From assembly GCA_022800315.1 (NCBI GenBank), contig JAAWQC010000001.1:1-64000 (forward strand): a stretch of 64,000 nucleotides of DNA. The letters run 5' to 3'. Source of the stretch: Clostridiales bacterium. GTDB taxonomy: Bacteria > Bacillota > Clostridia > Oscillospirales > Acutalibacteraceae. The position numbers and the translations under genes are program-made. Positions 9,983-19,471 of this stretch are shown here, piece after piece (position 1 is the stretch's first letter; each line of letters starts with the position of its first letter). The notes under the pieces are model-generated. The model ran no database searches. It saw nothing but the letters and a program-made list of their open reading frames with translations, and was not told the origin of the DNA.

Positions 9983-11185
9983 ATGAAAACGTGGGCTTGT
10001 ATCCGCTCGATCTATAAAGGCATCCGGGTGCCCTGTGTCCTCCTCGCCTTCATCATGACGGTGGCCCTGCTGGTGGCGACCATCGCCTTCGGACATTACC
10101 GCTATTTCACCTATTCCCGCGACGTGTACGAAGGCTCTGGTCTGGAGAACGCCTATTACGTGGCTCATTTTGCCGATCCCACCCCGGATCAGGAGGCCAT
10201 GGACCGGGAGCTGGCGGAGACCCGGCAGCTCCCCGGCGTGGAGGCGGTGCTGTACGACACGGCGGTGAACGGATTTACCATTGACGGACAACTTTGGGGC
10301 ATTATGCTTCTGAGCGACAGCGTATGTGACGCCTTTCCTCTGGACCTGTACAGCGGCCGGTCCTTCAGCGAAACCGGCCTGACCGCCGACGGCGCACTGG
10401 AGATCGTGGACGCCAGCGGGTTGTTTTCCGATATCGCCTTGGGCGGCTCCTTTTCCCTCAACTACGGCGGTACGCCCGTGCGGGCCGGCCTGACCGGACG
10501 AATCCGCTACCCCTACTTCCACATCAATTTCGGCAGCTCGGGCGACGTCGCCGCCGACAACTTCCTGTCCGCCCAAACCGCCATCCTCGCCAAGGACACC
10601 CCGGAGACCCGCGCCCTGCTGGAGGCGGCGGGGGAGGTGTATTACGCAACCGGCAGCAACTACTTCGTGGTTTTCTCCGACGACGCCAGCCGGCAGGAGA
10701 TCGACCGGTATCTGGAGGAGGCGGGCAAGAGCTGCCTGATCCTCTCCTATTCGGAGATTCTGGACGAAACGAACCGGCGGGTGGATGAAAACCTGCGCCT
10801 GTGCTTCCCCCTGCCGGTATTCCTGCTCATCCTGTCCACCGTCTCCCTGTTCAGCATCAGTGTGATCGTGATCTACCGCAAGGCAACCGAAAATGCGGTC
10901 TGGTATCTGTGCGGCTGCAGCAAACGCAAAAGCCTGCTGCTGATCTTCGCCTGTATCGGCCTGTGCGGCGCGGTCGCCGCCGCGCTGAACGCCGTCTTTA
11001 TCCTGCTGTTCCCCCTGCTGGGAGAACGGGGAATTCTCCCTCTCGAACGGATCTATCTGGACGGCTGGAGCTTCCTGTTCATCGCGGGATATTTGCTGCT
11101 GACCCTGCTGATCGTGTTCGTCACCTCGGTGCTGCTCCAGCGCCGTACCTCTCCCATCCAACTGCTAAGGAGGCTTGACCAATGA
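9983..11185 (+). CDS. FtsX/MacB-like ABC permease 2
   Basis: The 400-residue protein has the same layout as permease 1: a membrane segment near residues 18-38, a long extracytoplasmic domain (about 40-270) and three membrane segments in the last 130 residues (LPVFLLILSTVSLFSISVIV, ACIGLCGAVAAALNAVFILL, FLFIAGYLLLTLLIVFVTSV). Its ATG follows AAGGGGGAAG, 12 bases after the first permease. Its stop codon overlaps the ATPase start (ATGA), which indicates translational coupling. It most likely forms a heterodimer with permease 1. The codon use is GC-richer than that of the secreted-protein genes. Confidence 0.82.
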   Translation: MKTWACIRSIYKGIRVPCVLLAFIMTVALLVATIAFGHYRYFTYSRDVYEGSGLENAYYVAHFADPTPDQEAMDRELAETRQLPGVEAVLYDTAVNGFTIDGQLWGIMLLSDSVCDAFPLDLYSGRSFSETGLTADGALEIVDASGLFSDIALGGSFSLNYGGTPVRAGLTGRIRYPYFHINFGSSGDVAADNFLSAQTAILAKDTPETRALLEAAGEVYYATGSNYFVVFSDDASRQEIDRYLEEAGKSCLILSYSEILDETNRRVDENLRLCFPLPVFLLILSTVSLFSISVIVIYRKATENAVWYLCGCSKRKSLLLIFACIGLCGAVAAALNAVFILLFPLLGERGILPLERIYLDGWSFLFIAGYLLLTLLIVFVTSVLLQRRTSPIQLLRRLDQ

Positions 11186-11877
11186 TTACAATTCAAGGGC
11201 TCTGCAAGGATTACCCCATGGAGGGCGGCGCACCCTTCCACGCCCTCAAGGACATCGACCTCCGGGTGGAAAAGGGGGAATTCGTCTCGATCTGCGGCCG
11301 GTCGGGTTCCGGCAAATCCACCCTGCTCAACGTGATCGGCTGTCTGGACACCTATCAAAAGGGATCGTACCGCTTCCTCGGTCTGGACGTCGGGAAACTG
11401 AACGACTCCAAGGCGGCGATCCTGCGCAACCGGCACATCGGCTTCGTGCTTCAGGATTTCTCACTCATCAACAACAAGACCGTGCTGTTCAATGTGATGC
11501 TGCCCCTGTATTTCGGCAAGACGCCCTATCGTGAAATGAAAGGGAAAGCACTGAAAGCACTGGAAAAGGTGGGGCTTGCCGAGCAGGCTCATAAACGGGC
11601 GAACCAGCTGTCGGGCGGGCAGCGCCAGCGGGTCGCCATCGCACGGGCTATCGTGGGGGAACCCGAGCTTGTTCTGGCGGACGAACCCACCGGTGCGCTG
11701 GACAGCGGGACCTCCGCCCAGATCATGGGGCTGCTGCAAGGCATGAACGACAGCGGCATCACCATCCTCGTGGTGACCCACGACGAGACGGTGGCCGGTT
11801 ACTGCCGCCGCAAGATCGTGATCAGCGACGGCATGATCCAGTCCGACCAGCCGGACCAGCCGAAATACGTCAACTGA
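11182..11877 (+). CDS. ABC transporter ATPase, MacB/LolD type
   Basis: This 231-residue ATPase powers the two permeases encoded upstream. It shows Walker A (GRSGSGKST), the Q-loop (VLQDFSLI), the ABC signature (LSGGQRQRVAIARA), Walker B (LVLADEPTGALDS) and the H-loop (VVTHDE). 'LADEPTGALDS' and 'NQLSGGQRQR' are typical of the LolD/MacB subfamily, including the group linked to lactococcin 972 export. The start overlaps the stop of the permease gene, and AAGGAGG lies just before it. It ends the operon. Confidence 0.92.
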   Translation: MITIQGLCKDYPMEGGAPFHALKDIDLRVEKGEFVSICGRSGSGKSTLLNVIGCLDTYQKGSYRFLGLDVGKLNDSKAAILRNRHIGFVLQDFSLINNKTVLFNVMLPLYFGKTPYREMKGKALKALEKVGLAEQAHKRANQLSGGQRQRVAIARAIVGEPELVLADEPTGALDSGTSAQIMGLLQGMNDSGITILVVTHDETVAGYCRRKIVISDGMIQSDQPDQPKYVN

Positions 11878-11896
11878 CCTTCGTATTACAAACGAA

Positions 11897-11963
11897 AACG
11901 CCCCTTTAGAGATGCCGCGGACCGGTGTAGCGTCAGCCGATCCATGGCCCCTAAAGGGGCGTT
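11897..11963. terminator. Bidirectional terminator between the ABC operon and gpmI
   Basis: The arms AACGCCCCTTTAG and CTAAAGGGGCGTT flank a loop of about 40 bases. A U-rich tail (TTTTCGTTT) follows on the minus strand for gpmI. Confidence 0.7.
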
Positions 11964-12002
11964 ATTCACATTTGGGTTTTCAACACGTCTGGACCAAAAC
12001 CG

Positions 12003-13535
12003 TTATTTAATCAGGCTGGTACCGTCCATCTCAGCGGGTTTGTCGAGGCCCATGACCTGCAACATGGTCGGGGCGATATCCGCCAGCCGGCCGCCGTCGC
12101 GCAGCTCGCAGGGGGTTCCCACCACGCAGAAGGGCACCAGGTTGGTGGTGTGGGCGGTAAAGGGGGATCCATCCGGCTCGTACATCTTATCCGCGTTGCC
12201 ATGGTCGGCGGTGATCATGGCGGTGCCGTCCATCTCCAGCAGTGCGTCCACCGTGCGGCCGACGCACTCGTCCACCGCTTCCACCGCTTTCACCGCCGCG
12301 TCGAACACGCCGGTGTGGCCCACCATGTCGCAGTTGGCGTAGTTGAGGATGATCATGTCGTACTTACCCGACTTGATCCGTTCGACCACCGCGTCGCACA
12401 CGGGATAGGCGCTCATCTCAGGCTGGAGGTCGTAGGTGGCGACCTTCGGCGAATTGATCAGCACCCGGTCCTCACCGGGGAATTCCTTCTCCACACCGCC
12501 GTTGAAGAAGAAGGTCACATGGGCGTATTTTTCCGTTTCCGCGATGCGCAGCTGGGTCATGCCCTTTTCGCTGACATACTCCCCGAGGGTGTGGGTGAGC
12601 GACTGGGGCTTGAAGGCGATCTGCACATTCGGCATCAGCGCGTCGTACTGGGTCATGCATACATAGGTCAGGGGGAAGAATCCCTCCCGGCGCTCGAACC
12701 CGCTGAAATCGGGGTCTACGAGGGTACGGGTGATCTCCCGGGCGCGGTCGGGGCGGAAGTTAAAGAAAATCACGCTGTCCCCGGCTTTAATCGGCTCGCC
12801 GCCTGCCACCACGGTGGGAACGACGAATTCGTCGGTGATGTTCTTGCCCTCATCATCAATCGCCTGATAAGAGGCGGCGACGGCGGCCACCGGGTCGGCG
12901 GTCTGGACGCCCTCACGGTACACCATAGCGGCGTATGCCTTGCCCACCCGCTCCCAGCGGTTGTCGCGGTCCATGGCGTAATAGCGGCCGATCACGGTGG
13001 CGATACGTCCCACACCGATTTCCTTCATCTTTTCCTGCAGCTCGGCGAGGAAATCCACGCCGGAGGTCGGGGGCACGTCGCGTCCATCCATCAGGCAGTG
13101 GACGAACACCTTCTCCACCCCGCGCTTTTTCGCCATCTGAAGCAGGCCATACAGGTGCGTATTGTGGCTGTGCACACCGCCGTCGGAGAGCAGGCCCGCC
13201 AGATGCAGGGCGGCGCCGGGCTTTTTCGCGTTCTCCATCGCGGCCAGCAGGGCAGGATTCTCAAAGAAATCGCCGTCGGTGATGGATTTGGTGATGCGAG
13301 TCAGCTCCTGATACACCACCCGGCCCGCGCCGATGTTGGTGTGTCCCACCTCGCTGTTGCCCATCTGGCCATCGGGCAGTCCCACATCCATGCCGGAGGC
13401 CCCGATTTTGGTACAGGGGTTCTCGGCGAACAACTGATCGAGACGAGGGGTATTGGCGGCCTTGATAGCGTTGCCGTAATCGCTGGGGTTGATGCCGAAG
13501 CCGTCCATGATAATGAGAGCAAGCGGTTTTTTCAT
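12003..13535 (-). CDS. gpmI: 2,3-bisphosphoglycerate-independent phosphoglycerate mutase
   Basis: The enzyme interconverts 3- and 2-phosphoglycerate in glycolysis using two Mn ions. The sequence opens [19 protein letters not shown] with the metal-binding Asp of the alkaline-phosphatase superfamily. It carries the catalytic serine region ([19 protein letters not shown]), and a second metal cluster includes NCDMVGHTG and ITADHGNAD. Its 510 residues are normal for the family. The chosen ATG follows GAAAGGATAGG; the frame extends further upstream without support. It is on the same strand as pgk and tpiA, so a glycolytic block is preserved although interrupted by two unrelated genes. Confidence 0.96.
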   Translation of the reverse strand: MKKPLALIIMDGFGINPSDYGNAIKAANTPRLDQLFAENPCTKIGASGMDVGLPDGQMGNSEVGHTNIGAGRVVYQELTRITKSITDGDFFENPALLAAMENAKKPGAALHLAGLLSDGGVHSHNTHLYGLLQMAKKRGVEKVFVHCLMDGRDVPPTSGVDFLAELQEKMKEIGVGRIATVIGRYYAMDRDNRWERVGKAYAAMVYREGVQTADPVAAVAASYQAIDDEGKNITDEFVVPTVVAGGEPIKAGDSVIFFNFRPDRAREITRTLVDPDFSGFERREGFFPLTYVCMTQYDALMPNVQIAFKPQSLTHTLGEYVSEKGMTQLRIAETEKYAHVTFFFNGGVEKEFPGEDRVLINSPKVATYDLQPEMSAYPVCDAVVERIKSGKYDMIILNYANCDMVGHTGVFDAAVKAVEAVDECVGRTVDALLEMDGTAMITADHGNADKMYEPDGSPFTAHTTNLVPFCVVGTPCELRDGGRLADIAPTMLQVMGLDKPAEMDGTSLIK

Positions 13536-13705
13536 TGTTATGCCTATCCTTTCGCCGTATCTGGGATATTTCGCCGGGCATCCCCTGACAATTCGCGCCG
13601 CTGTCTGTGACACGAACGGACGAAACTCCCGTTGGAGTGAAAAGCAGGCGCCTTTCGTTCCAACCTGTTTCTTTCCTTTGCCGACAGTCCCGTCGGCCTG
13701 CTGTG

Positions 13706-14380
13706 CTACTGTTTGACGAGAGCCATGGTGGCCAGCTTGGAAAAGGGCATGGTCTGTATCCAGACATGGCCGGGGCCGGTCACCTGGGTGTTGAAGAACC
13801 CTTCGCCGCCCAGCATCTTGTTTTTCAGCCCCTTGACCGTCACCACATCCATCCGGACAGTTTCGGTCATGGCGGCCAGATGACCACTGTCGATTTGGAG
13901 CGTCTGGCCGGGGGCCAGGTCGTATTCCACTACGTGACCGTCAATTTCCAAAAAAGCGGTTCCCTGGCCTGACAGCTTCTGCATAATAAAGCCCTCGCCG
14001 CCAAAAAAGCCGGTGGTGAATTTTCGGGTAAAGTAGGTGCTCAGCTGTACCCCCGCCTCTGCCGCGAGAAAGGCGGTTTTCTGTACCACGATCTCGTTCC
14101 CTGCCGTAATAGGCAGCGGGATGATCCTGCCGGGAAAACTGGAGGCAAAGGCGATCATCCCCTCCCCGGCGGTACAGGTGTAATAGTTCATAAACATGGA
14201 TTCTCCGCTGAAAGCACGGCCAAAAGCTTTTCCCAGTCCGCCCTCCATCGAGGTGCTCATCTCCATATTGGGGGTCATCCAGCTCATAGCGCCCTTTTCG
14301 GTCAGCATTCGCTCCCCTTGTGACAGGTTGCAAATCACCACCGGAAGGGTATCGCCCTCAATACTGTATTTCATCGCCAC
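13706..14380 (-). CDS. AIM24 family protein (DUF124)
   Basis: This 224-residue protein matches the AIM24/TIGR00266 family: [45 protein letters not shown], and the glycine-rich [16 protein letters not shown] followed by [16 protein letters not shown]. The family folds as a beta-rich TRAP-like barrel; its bacterial role is poorly known. There is no signal peptide. A GTG start six bases after AAAGGA is chosen, and an ATG two codons later is an alternative. The family is often found near TM2 or zinc-ribbon proteins, as here with the next gene upstream. Confidence 0.9.
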   Translation of the reverse strand: MAMKYSIEGDTLPVVICNLSQGERMLTEKGAMSWMTPNMEMSTSMEGGLGKAFGRAFSGESMFMNYYTCTAGEGMIAFASSFPGRIIPLPITAGNEIVVQKTAFLAAEAGVQLSTYFTRKFTTGFFGGEGFIMQKLSGQGTAFLEIDGHVVEYDLAPGQTLQIDSGHLAAMTETVRMDVVTVKGLKNKMLGGEGFFNTQVTGPGHVWIQTMPFSKLATMALVKQ

Positions 14381-14524
14381 ACTCGTCCTTTCACTGTTTC
14401 CCCGGTGTTTTGTCGGATCGCTGAAAGCAATCTGAAACGTTGTTTATGGCGCGAAAGGTCAAATCTCCCCTATGGAGGAAAGGCGTCTGCCGTACCTCCA
14501 TACTTTACCCCTTTTGGCCACTGA

Positions 14525-15250
14525 TTATTGCTGTAAGGGGACACCATGACCATCCACCGCGATGCGGCCGGTGAGGATCAGTATCCCCTCCACAAATCCC
14601 CAGATGCCCATGGCGCACGCCGCCAGCGGAGGCAGAACCAAAAAGAACAGCAGATAACCCGCAATGGTTATTACCAACTGTACAATCGCCTTGCTTGTAT
14701 ATCCTAAGTAGAAATTGTGGACACCCAGTCCGCCCAGGAAAATGCCCAGCAGACCGGCGACTACCTTGTTTTTCTGCACACCGGGAGGATAAGCGCCATA
14801 AGGGGAGGGTGCTCCGTATACAGGAGGCTGGGAAGCATAGACGTTCTGTGGGGGAACATAGCCCTGCGGCGGAACAGCCCCCTGAGACGGTGCGTGCACT
14901 TGCGGCGGAACCGTTCCCTGCGGGGGATTCTGCCCCGTATAAGCGTATGTCTGCTGCCGGGGCTGAGGCACCGCCGTATTGCAGTTCGGGCAGGTGACCG
15001 CACCGGGAGTCAGAATACGGCCGCAATAACGGCAGAAGGCCACGCCCTGACCGCCGGGAGCGCCGCAGGACGTACAAGCCGCTCCGCCGGGTATTGTCTC
15101 TCGTCCGCACCAGCCGCAAAACTGGGCCGTCGGTTCCGAAGCGGAGGCCGCTGCGGAGGACTGGGATTCGGACGCGCCCAGCGGTGCGCCGCAGCCGATA
15201 CAGAAGTTGGCGGCATCATCGTTGACTTTACCGCAGCGGTTGCAGATCAT
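14525..15250 (-). CDS. Zinc-ribbon and TM2-domain membrane protein
   Basis: The 241-residue protein has three zinc ribbons in its first 90 residues (CNRCG..CIGCG, CGWCG..CTSCG, CRYCG..CPNCN). A Pro/Gln-rich linker follows (about 90-155, with repeated P-P-Q-G/Y units), then a C-terminal TM2 domain (KNKVVAGLLGIFLGGLGVHN) with two membrane segments. TM2 domains are small membrane modules of unclear function. The ATG follows TAGGAG. It lies between tpiA and the AIM24 gene on the same strand. The cytoplasmic ribbons may recruit partners (inference). Confidence 0.9.
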   Translation of the reverse strand: MICNRCGKVNDDAANFCIGCGAPLGASESQSSAAASASEPTAQFCGWCGRETIPGGAACTSCGAPGGQGVAFCRYCGRILTPGAVTCPNCNTAVPQPRQQTYAYTGQNPPQGTVPPQVHAPSQGAVPPQGYVPPQNVYASQPPVYGAPSPYGAYPPGVQKNKVVAGLLGIFLGGLGVHNFYLGYTSKAIVQLVITIAGYLLFFLVLPPLAACAMGIWGFVEGILILTGRIAVDGHGVPLQQ

Positions 15251-15335
15251 GGCTGACTCCTATCTGCCGCACAGGGCGGCTCACACAGGTGGTATGCCGG
15301 AGGCGGAAAAACGGGGCGGCCGCGCCGGCAGCGAA

Positions 15336-16094
15336 TTATTTGGAGGCGGCGGTTACGATGGCCGCAAAATCGGGAGCTTTCAGAGACGCGCCGCCAATCA
15401 GGCCGCCATCCACATCGGGCTGGGCCAACAGCTCCGCGGCGTTGGCCGCGTTCATGGAGCCGCCATACTGGATCATCGCCTGGCCGGCCACCTCCGCGCC
15501 GTACAGTCCGGACAGTACGCCGCGGATCAGGGCGCAGACCTCGTTGGCCTGCTGCGCGGTGGCGGTACGGCCGGTACCGATAGCCCACACCGGCTCGTAA
15601 GCGATGACAACGCGGGACATCTCCTCGGCGCTGACGCCGCCCAGCGCGATTTTGGTCTGCAGGGCCACGATCTCGCCGGTAATATCCTGTTCCCGCTGTT
15701 CCAGTGTCTCGCCCACGCAAAGGATGGCGGTCAATCCCGCATCCAGCGCGCCGCGCACCCGCTTCTGAACAGTCAGGTCGGTATCGCCGAAATAGGTGCG
15801 GCGCTCACTGTGGCCGAGGATGACATACTGTACGCCCATATCCCTGAGCATGTCGGCGGAAACCTCGCCGGTGAAGGCGCCGGATTTCTCCCAGTAGCAG
15901 TTCTGCGCCGCCACGCCAATGTTGGTGCCCGCAGTGGCTTCCAGTGCGGCAGGCAGGTCGATGAAGGGCACGCCCACGACCACCTTGCAGGTAGCGTCGG
16001 AAACCAGCGGCTTGATTTCGTCGATGAGTTTTTTGGCCTCGGCAGGGGTTTTGTTCATTTTCCAGTTGCCGGCGATGATGTAGCTGCGATCCAT
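15336..16094 (-). CDS. tpiA: Triosephosphate isomerase
   Basis: The enzyme interconverts dihydroxyacetone phosphate and glyceraldehyde 3-phosphate. The TIM-barrel signatures are clear: AGNWKMNKT with the catalytic lysine, the electrophilic histidine in ILGHSERR, the catalytic glutamate in VIAYEPVWAIGTG with the flexible lid loop, and the phosphate-binding MIQYGGSMN. At 252 residues it has the normal length. It is about 100 bases downstream of pgk on the same strand, separated by a hairpin. Confidence 0.97.
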   Translation of the reverse strand: MDRSYIIAGNWKMNKTPAEAKKLIDEIKPLVSDATCKVVVGVPFIDLPAALEATAGTNIGVAAQNCYWEKSGAFTGEVSADMLRDMGVQYVILGHSERRTYFGDTDLTVQKRVRGALDAGLTAILCVGETLEQREQDITGEIVALQTKIALGGVSAEEMSRVVIAYEPVWAIGTGRTATAQQANEVCALIRGVLSGLYGAEVAGQAMIQYGGSMNAANAAELLAQPDVDGGLIGGASLKAPDFAAIVTAASK

Positions 16095-16153
16095 GTTTCA
16101 TCCATCCTTATCGTAATCGTATTATGGTCCGGCGCAGAATATGTGAGACAAAC

Positions 16154-16179
16154 GGGGACACAGCAACGGCTGTGTCCCC
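16154..16179 (-). terminator. Hairpin between pgk and tpiA
   Basis: Eleven-base arms GGGGACACAGC/GCTGTGTCCCC surround AACG, followed on the minus strand by GTTTGTCT. It may be a weak terminator or a processing hairpin that uncouples tpiA from pgk. Confidence 0.6.
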
Positions 16180-16192
16180 GGCGGTGATCCTT

Positions 16193-17383
16193 TTACTTGT
16201 CGTTGAGGCAGGCGATACCGGGCAGCTCCAGCCCCTCGAGGAATTCCAGCGACGCTCCGCCGCCGGTGGAAATGTGGGTCATCTTGTCGGCGAAACCCAG
16301 CTGCTCCACCGCCGCCGCGGAATCCCCGCCGCCGATGATGGAAATAGCACCGCTTTCCGCGATCGCTTTGGCCACCGCGATGGTGCCCTTCGCAAAGGGC
16401 GGCATCTCGCTGACGCCCATGGGGCCGTTCCAGATAACCGTGCCAGCATCTTTCACTGCGTCAGCGAACAGCACACGGGTCTTCGGCCCGATATCCAGAC
16501 CCATCCAGCCGTCTTCGATGGAACCCTCGAACACCCTGGTGTTGGCGTTCACATCGAAAGCGTCTGCGGCCAGCGTGTCCACCGGCAGAAGGAATTTGAT
16601 GCCTTTCTTCTCCGCTTTGGCGAGGATTTCCTTGGCCAGGTCGACCTTATCCATCTCCACCTTGGAATCGCCGATGGCGATTCCGCGGGCCACGTTGAAG
16701 GTATAGGCCATGGCGCCGCCGATGATCAGGGTATCCACCTTGTCGATCAGGTTGGTGATGACACCGATCTTATCCGACACCTTGGCGCCGCCCAGGATGG
16801 CGACGAAGGGGCGCTTCGGGTTTTCGAGGGCGCCGCCCATCACCTTGATTTCCTTCTGGATCAGGTAGCCGCACACAGCGGGCAGATAATCCGCCACACC
16901 GGCGGTGGAGGCATGGGCACGATGGGCGGTACCGAACGCATCGTTGACATAGATGTCGGCCAGCGACGCCAGTGCCTTGGCGAAATCGGGATCGTTCTTG
17001 GTCTCTTCCTTGAAGAAGCGGACGTTTTCGATAACCAGGATCTCGCCGGGCTTGAGGGCGGCGGCCATGGAATGGGCCTCATCCCCGATGATATCGGTGG
17101 TGAACTTCACCTCGCGTCCCATCAGCTCGGACAGGCGCTTGGCAACCGGGGCCAGCGTGCACTTTTTCTTGGATTCCTCGTCCTTGGGACGGCCAAGATG
17201 GGAGCACAGGATCACCGCAGCACCGTGGTCGGCCAGATACTGGATAGTGGGAATGGACTCCCGGATACGCTTGTCATCGGTAATGACGCCGTCGTTCAGC
17301 GGCACATTGAAATCGCAGCGAACCAGCACCTTCTTACCGTTCACATCGATGTCCTCGATGGTCTTTTTGCCCATGTAGTTCAT
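16193..17383 (-). CDS. pgk: Phosphoglycerate kinase
   Basis: The enzyme makes ATP from 1,3-bisphosphoglycerate in glycolysis. It opens with [13 protein letters not shown], the conserved substrate-binding motif, followed by HLGRPK, the interdomain hinge region, and the nucleotide-binding [13 protein letters not shown] near the C-terminus. The 396 residues match the family. GAAAGGG lies before the ATG; a second ATG three codons on is possible. The upstream gap 17384-17719 holds an AT-rich promoter zone with TTGCAA and TAGTAT 17 bases apart near 17445-17475, and nothing else recognisable. Confidence 0.97.
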   Translation of the reverse strand: MNYMGKKTIEDIDVNGKKVLVRCDFNVPLNDGVITDDKRIRESIPTIQYLADHGAAVILCSHLGRPKDEESKKKCTLAPVAKRLSELMGREVKFTTDIIGDEAHSMAAALKPGEILVIENVRFFKEETKNDPDFAKALASLADIYVNDAFGTAHRAHASTAGVADYLPAVCGYLIQKEIKVMGGALENPKRPFVAILGGAKVSDKIGVITNLIDKVDTLIIGGAMAYTFNVARGIAIGDSKVEMDKVDLAKEILAKAEKKGIKFLLPVDTLAADAFDVNANTRVFEGSIEDGWMGLDIGPKTRVLFADAVKDAGTVIWNGPMGVSEMPPFAKGTIAVAKAIAESGAISIIGGGDSAAAVEQLGFADKMTHISTGGGASLEFLEGLELPGIACLNDK

Positions 17384-17719
17384 GTTGACACCCTTTCTGT
17401 TCTCATCCTTATAATCGTTGTTAAAAATAAAACAATGCTCTCAATCATTAATACTATAATATTTACGTGTATTTTGCAAGGGGGAAAGGCGGAAAAGATG
17501 GGCCGCGCTCCACGACGGTTTTTAGCAATTCAGACGGAGGAGATGTTTTTATTTTATCGTCGATGAAAAACCTCGCATAAACGGGCTGATATGCCTAACG
17601 TGTATCGCTGATCCTCCGATAATCACAGCGAATTCGCTTTTGTTGCAGATAACTTTCGGCATAATTTTGGCAACGTCTTACAAATTTATAATTTATCCCC
17701 GTTTTGTTGCGCTTAGCTG

Positions 17720-17748
17720 TTCACGAAATCTCTTTTGAATGGTAATAT
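17720..17748 (+). promoter_or_regulatory. Cassette 1 promoter (conserved with cassette 2)
   Basis: TTCACG and TAATAT are spaced by 17 bases and the -10 box is extended (TGG). The block from TGTTCAC through TCTTTTG.ATGGTAATATATAG is conserved at 21966-21994 before the paralogous cassette, although the surrounding sequence is not. This supports a shared promoter and perhaps shared regulation. Confidence 0.65.
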
Positions 17749-17791
17749 ATAGATATCCGACCGGGATGTCAACAGAAAGGGGTCAATCATC

Positions 17792-18229
17792 ATGGCGCAG
17801 TCCCGTATCGCTTCCAAAATCGTATGCTCCCTGTTCACCGTTGTTACGCTGGCAACCGCCGGCATGATAACGGCGGGAGCCAACAACCACACCGACACGG
17901 TGTATGATTTCACCTTCTCGCCTTCCGGCCACATCGGTTTTATCCAGACCACCGAGAAGCGTCCGAAACAAGACGCCTCCAGCGCCTACATGAAGTGCAA
18001 CACCGCCCCCTATTCGTACATCGCCAGGGTCTACGGATACAATTGGTATGGCGAAAATATGACCGATTGTTCACGCGGCACTCTGTACGAATTCAGGGCC
18101 GGCACCACTCATTATATGAAAAACTGGGTGTATGAGGACGGTTTTACATACGCGGCCATCCAGGCCCGTACCTCTAACGAAAGCTCCACCCATTCCGCCA
18201 GCGGCGTCTGGAGTCCCGACAGCATCTGA
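17792..18229 (+). CDS. Secreted DUF2712-like protein, cassette 1
   Basis: The 145-residue protein has a signal peptide (MAQSRIASKIVCSLFTVVTL, cleavage likely after TAGA). The mature domain of about 115 residues includes SSAYMKC, YIARVYG, THYMKNWVYEDG, YAAIQART and the C-terminal SGVWSPDSI. It is a clear paralog of the product of 22151, sharing RLASK, TAGMITAG and GVWSPDS. From memory the C-terminus matches DUF2712 proteins, which sit beside ABC transporters in Firmicutes. Function is unknown; a toxin, bacteriocin or signal is plausible from the context. AAAGGGG precedes the ATG. Confidence 0.78.
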   Translation: MAQSRIASKIVCSLFTVVTLATAGMITAGANNHTDTVYDFTFSPSGHIGFIQTTEKRPKQDASSAYMKCNTAPYSYIARVYGYNWYGENMTDCSRGTLYEFRAGTTHYMKNWVYEDGFTYAAIQARTSNESSTHSASGVWSPDSI

Positions 18230-18241
18230 TCTGTTATAGCG

Positions 18242-18273
18242 AAGAGGGGAGGAGCGAAAGCCCCTCCCCTCTT
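18242..18273 (+). terminator. Intercistronic hairpin after the cassette 1 secreted-protein gene
   Basis: The arms AAGAGGGGAGG and CCTCCCCTCTT are followed by TG. It likely attenuates transcription into the transporter genes. Confidence 0.6.
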
Positions 18274-18361
18274 TGTGAAACGACGATGCTTCCATCACCA
18301 TTGACCTCCGTATGCCCTCAAGGGCACCGTTTTGAACCGGACGCGCGAAAGGAGTATCCTT

Positions 18362-19186
18362 ATGGGACGTATGCTGAAACTCGAGCTTTCCCGAGCGCTG
18401 CGCAGCCGCCTGCTTCCCACGGCGCTTATTGTGGGATTGCTGATCGCGGTCAGCCATTATCTTTTCGTGGTGCTGGAATACCGCGGCTATATGGAGGCAG
18501 CAGACCTCTGGACAGCCGACGCCCATCCCTTTTCGGTTTTCGGCAGCTGGCTCGGCGGGGATCCCTTCCATATGCAGTCCTCCCTCTATTTTATCCTGCT
18601 GCCAGCGCTGGCTTCGCTGCCCTATGCGGATTCCTTTTTTCTGGATCGAAAAAGCGGGTATATCAAGCAGATCGTTACCCGCACCAAGAAATCCCGTTAT
18701 CTGGCTGCCAAATACATTGCGGTATTTATTGTGGCCGGCCTGACCGTCGTCCTGCCACTGCTGGTCAATCTCGGCCTGACCGCCGCTACCCTCCCCTCCC
18801 TGCTGCCGCAGATCACCTGGGGGAATTTTACCATCGGTGCCAATCACCTGTGGGCCGAAACGTTTTACACTCAGCCCTATCTCTATGTTGCCGGCTATTT
18901 GGGGCTGATCTTCCTGTTCAGCGGGCTCTTCGCCGCTATTGCGCTGGCTGTCTCCTTTGTCAGTGAGAACCGGTTCATCGTGATGCTCTCTCCCTTTTTG
19001 ACGGGGCTGTTCGTCCTGTCGCTGCTGAGTCTGCTGGGGGAAAGCCGGTACAGCCCTCTCGACTTCCTCAACCCCGCTTCGGCCCATGATACCGGGTTAT
19101 TGGCCATACTGGCGGAGGCACTGACCCTTTTGCTGGTAACCGGAGGCGTCTTTTTCCTCAAAGGCAACTGCGATGACGTGCTATAG
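18362..19186 (+). CDS. ABC-2 type permease A, cassette 1
   Basis: The 274-residue protein has six likely membrane segments and the N-terminal cytoplasmic stretch LKLELSRALRSR typical of ABC-2 type permeases. It is a close paralog of the product of 24019: both have LIVGLLIAVSHY-like first segments, the FSVFGSWLGGDPFHMQS/FSKWMGGESYSLQS loop and 'DSFFLDRKSGYIKQIVTRTKK'-like motifs. The ATG follows AAAGGAG. It probably forms the translocation pore with permease B and is powered by the ATPase at 20389. The C-terminal codons overlap the decayed gene that follows. Confidence 0.85.
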   Translation: MGRMLKLELSRALRSRLLPTALIVGLLIAVSHYLFVVLEYRGYMEAADLWTADAHPFSVFGSWLGGDPFHMQSSLYFILLPALASLPYADSFFLDRKSGYIKQIVTRTKKSRYLAAKYIAVFIVAGLTVVLPLLVNLGLTAATLPSLLPQITWGNFTIGANHLWAETFYTQPYLYVAGYLGLIFLFSGLFAAIALAVSFVSENRFIVMLSPFLTGLFVLSLLSLLGESRYSPLDFLNPASAHDTGLLAILAEALTLLLVTGGVFFLKGNCDDVL

Positions 19187-19471
19187 ACAAATTCGCCGTT
19201 TTTTCCGCGACTGTTAACGTGGGCTGCGACAGAGCCCGGTCATGCTGCTCCGTTGAGTTACCAGCCGTATAATTCCCGGTCTTCTGCTGGTGATCGCTAT
19301 TGCCGTAGCGGACGGATATCTGGAGCGTATCCCCCTGTACTATGGCTGGAGTTTCTATGGTATACGCGGTGGAAGGCCGATATCCCATCTTTTTCCGCTT
19401 TCCCGCCCCGGTTATCCGGGGGTGGCCCTTTTTCCATCGGCTGGCTCCTTGCTAAACGAAAGGATTTATTC
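19173..19471 (+). pseudogene. Decayed remnant of permease C in cassette 1
   Basis: Cassette 2 has a third permease (24842-25645) between permeases A and B. At the same place in cassette 1 an ATG overlaps the end of permease A, just as in cassette 2, but after 14 codons (beginning MTCYRQIRRFF) there is a stop. The remaining 250 bases contain no long ORF. They end with codons for GWLLAKRKDLF, which resembles GMFIARRKDFLRV at the end of the intact permease C, in the same position relative to permease B. I read this as an internally deleted pseudogene. Confidence 0.55.

Noticed and set aside
9554..11161. 535-codon minus-strand frame opposite the two permeases
   Set aside because: Gln/Gly/His-rich shadow frame; the plus-strand permeases have membrane segments, ribosome binding sites and tight operon spacing.
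12150..13610. 486-codon plus-strand frame opposite gpmI
   Set aside because: Shadow of a clear gpmI gene.
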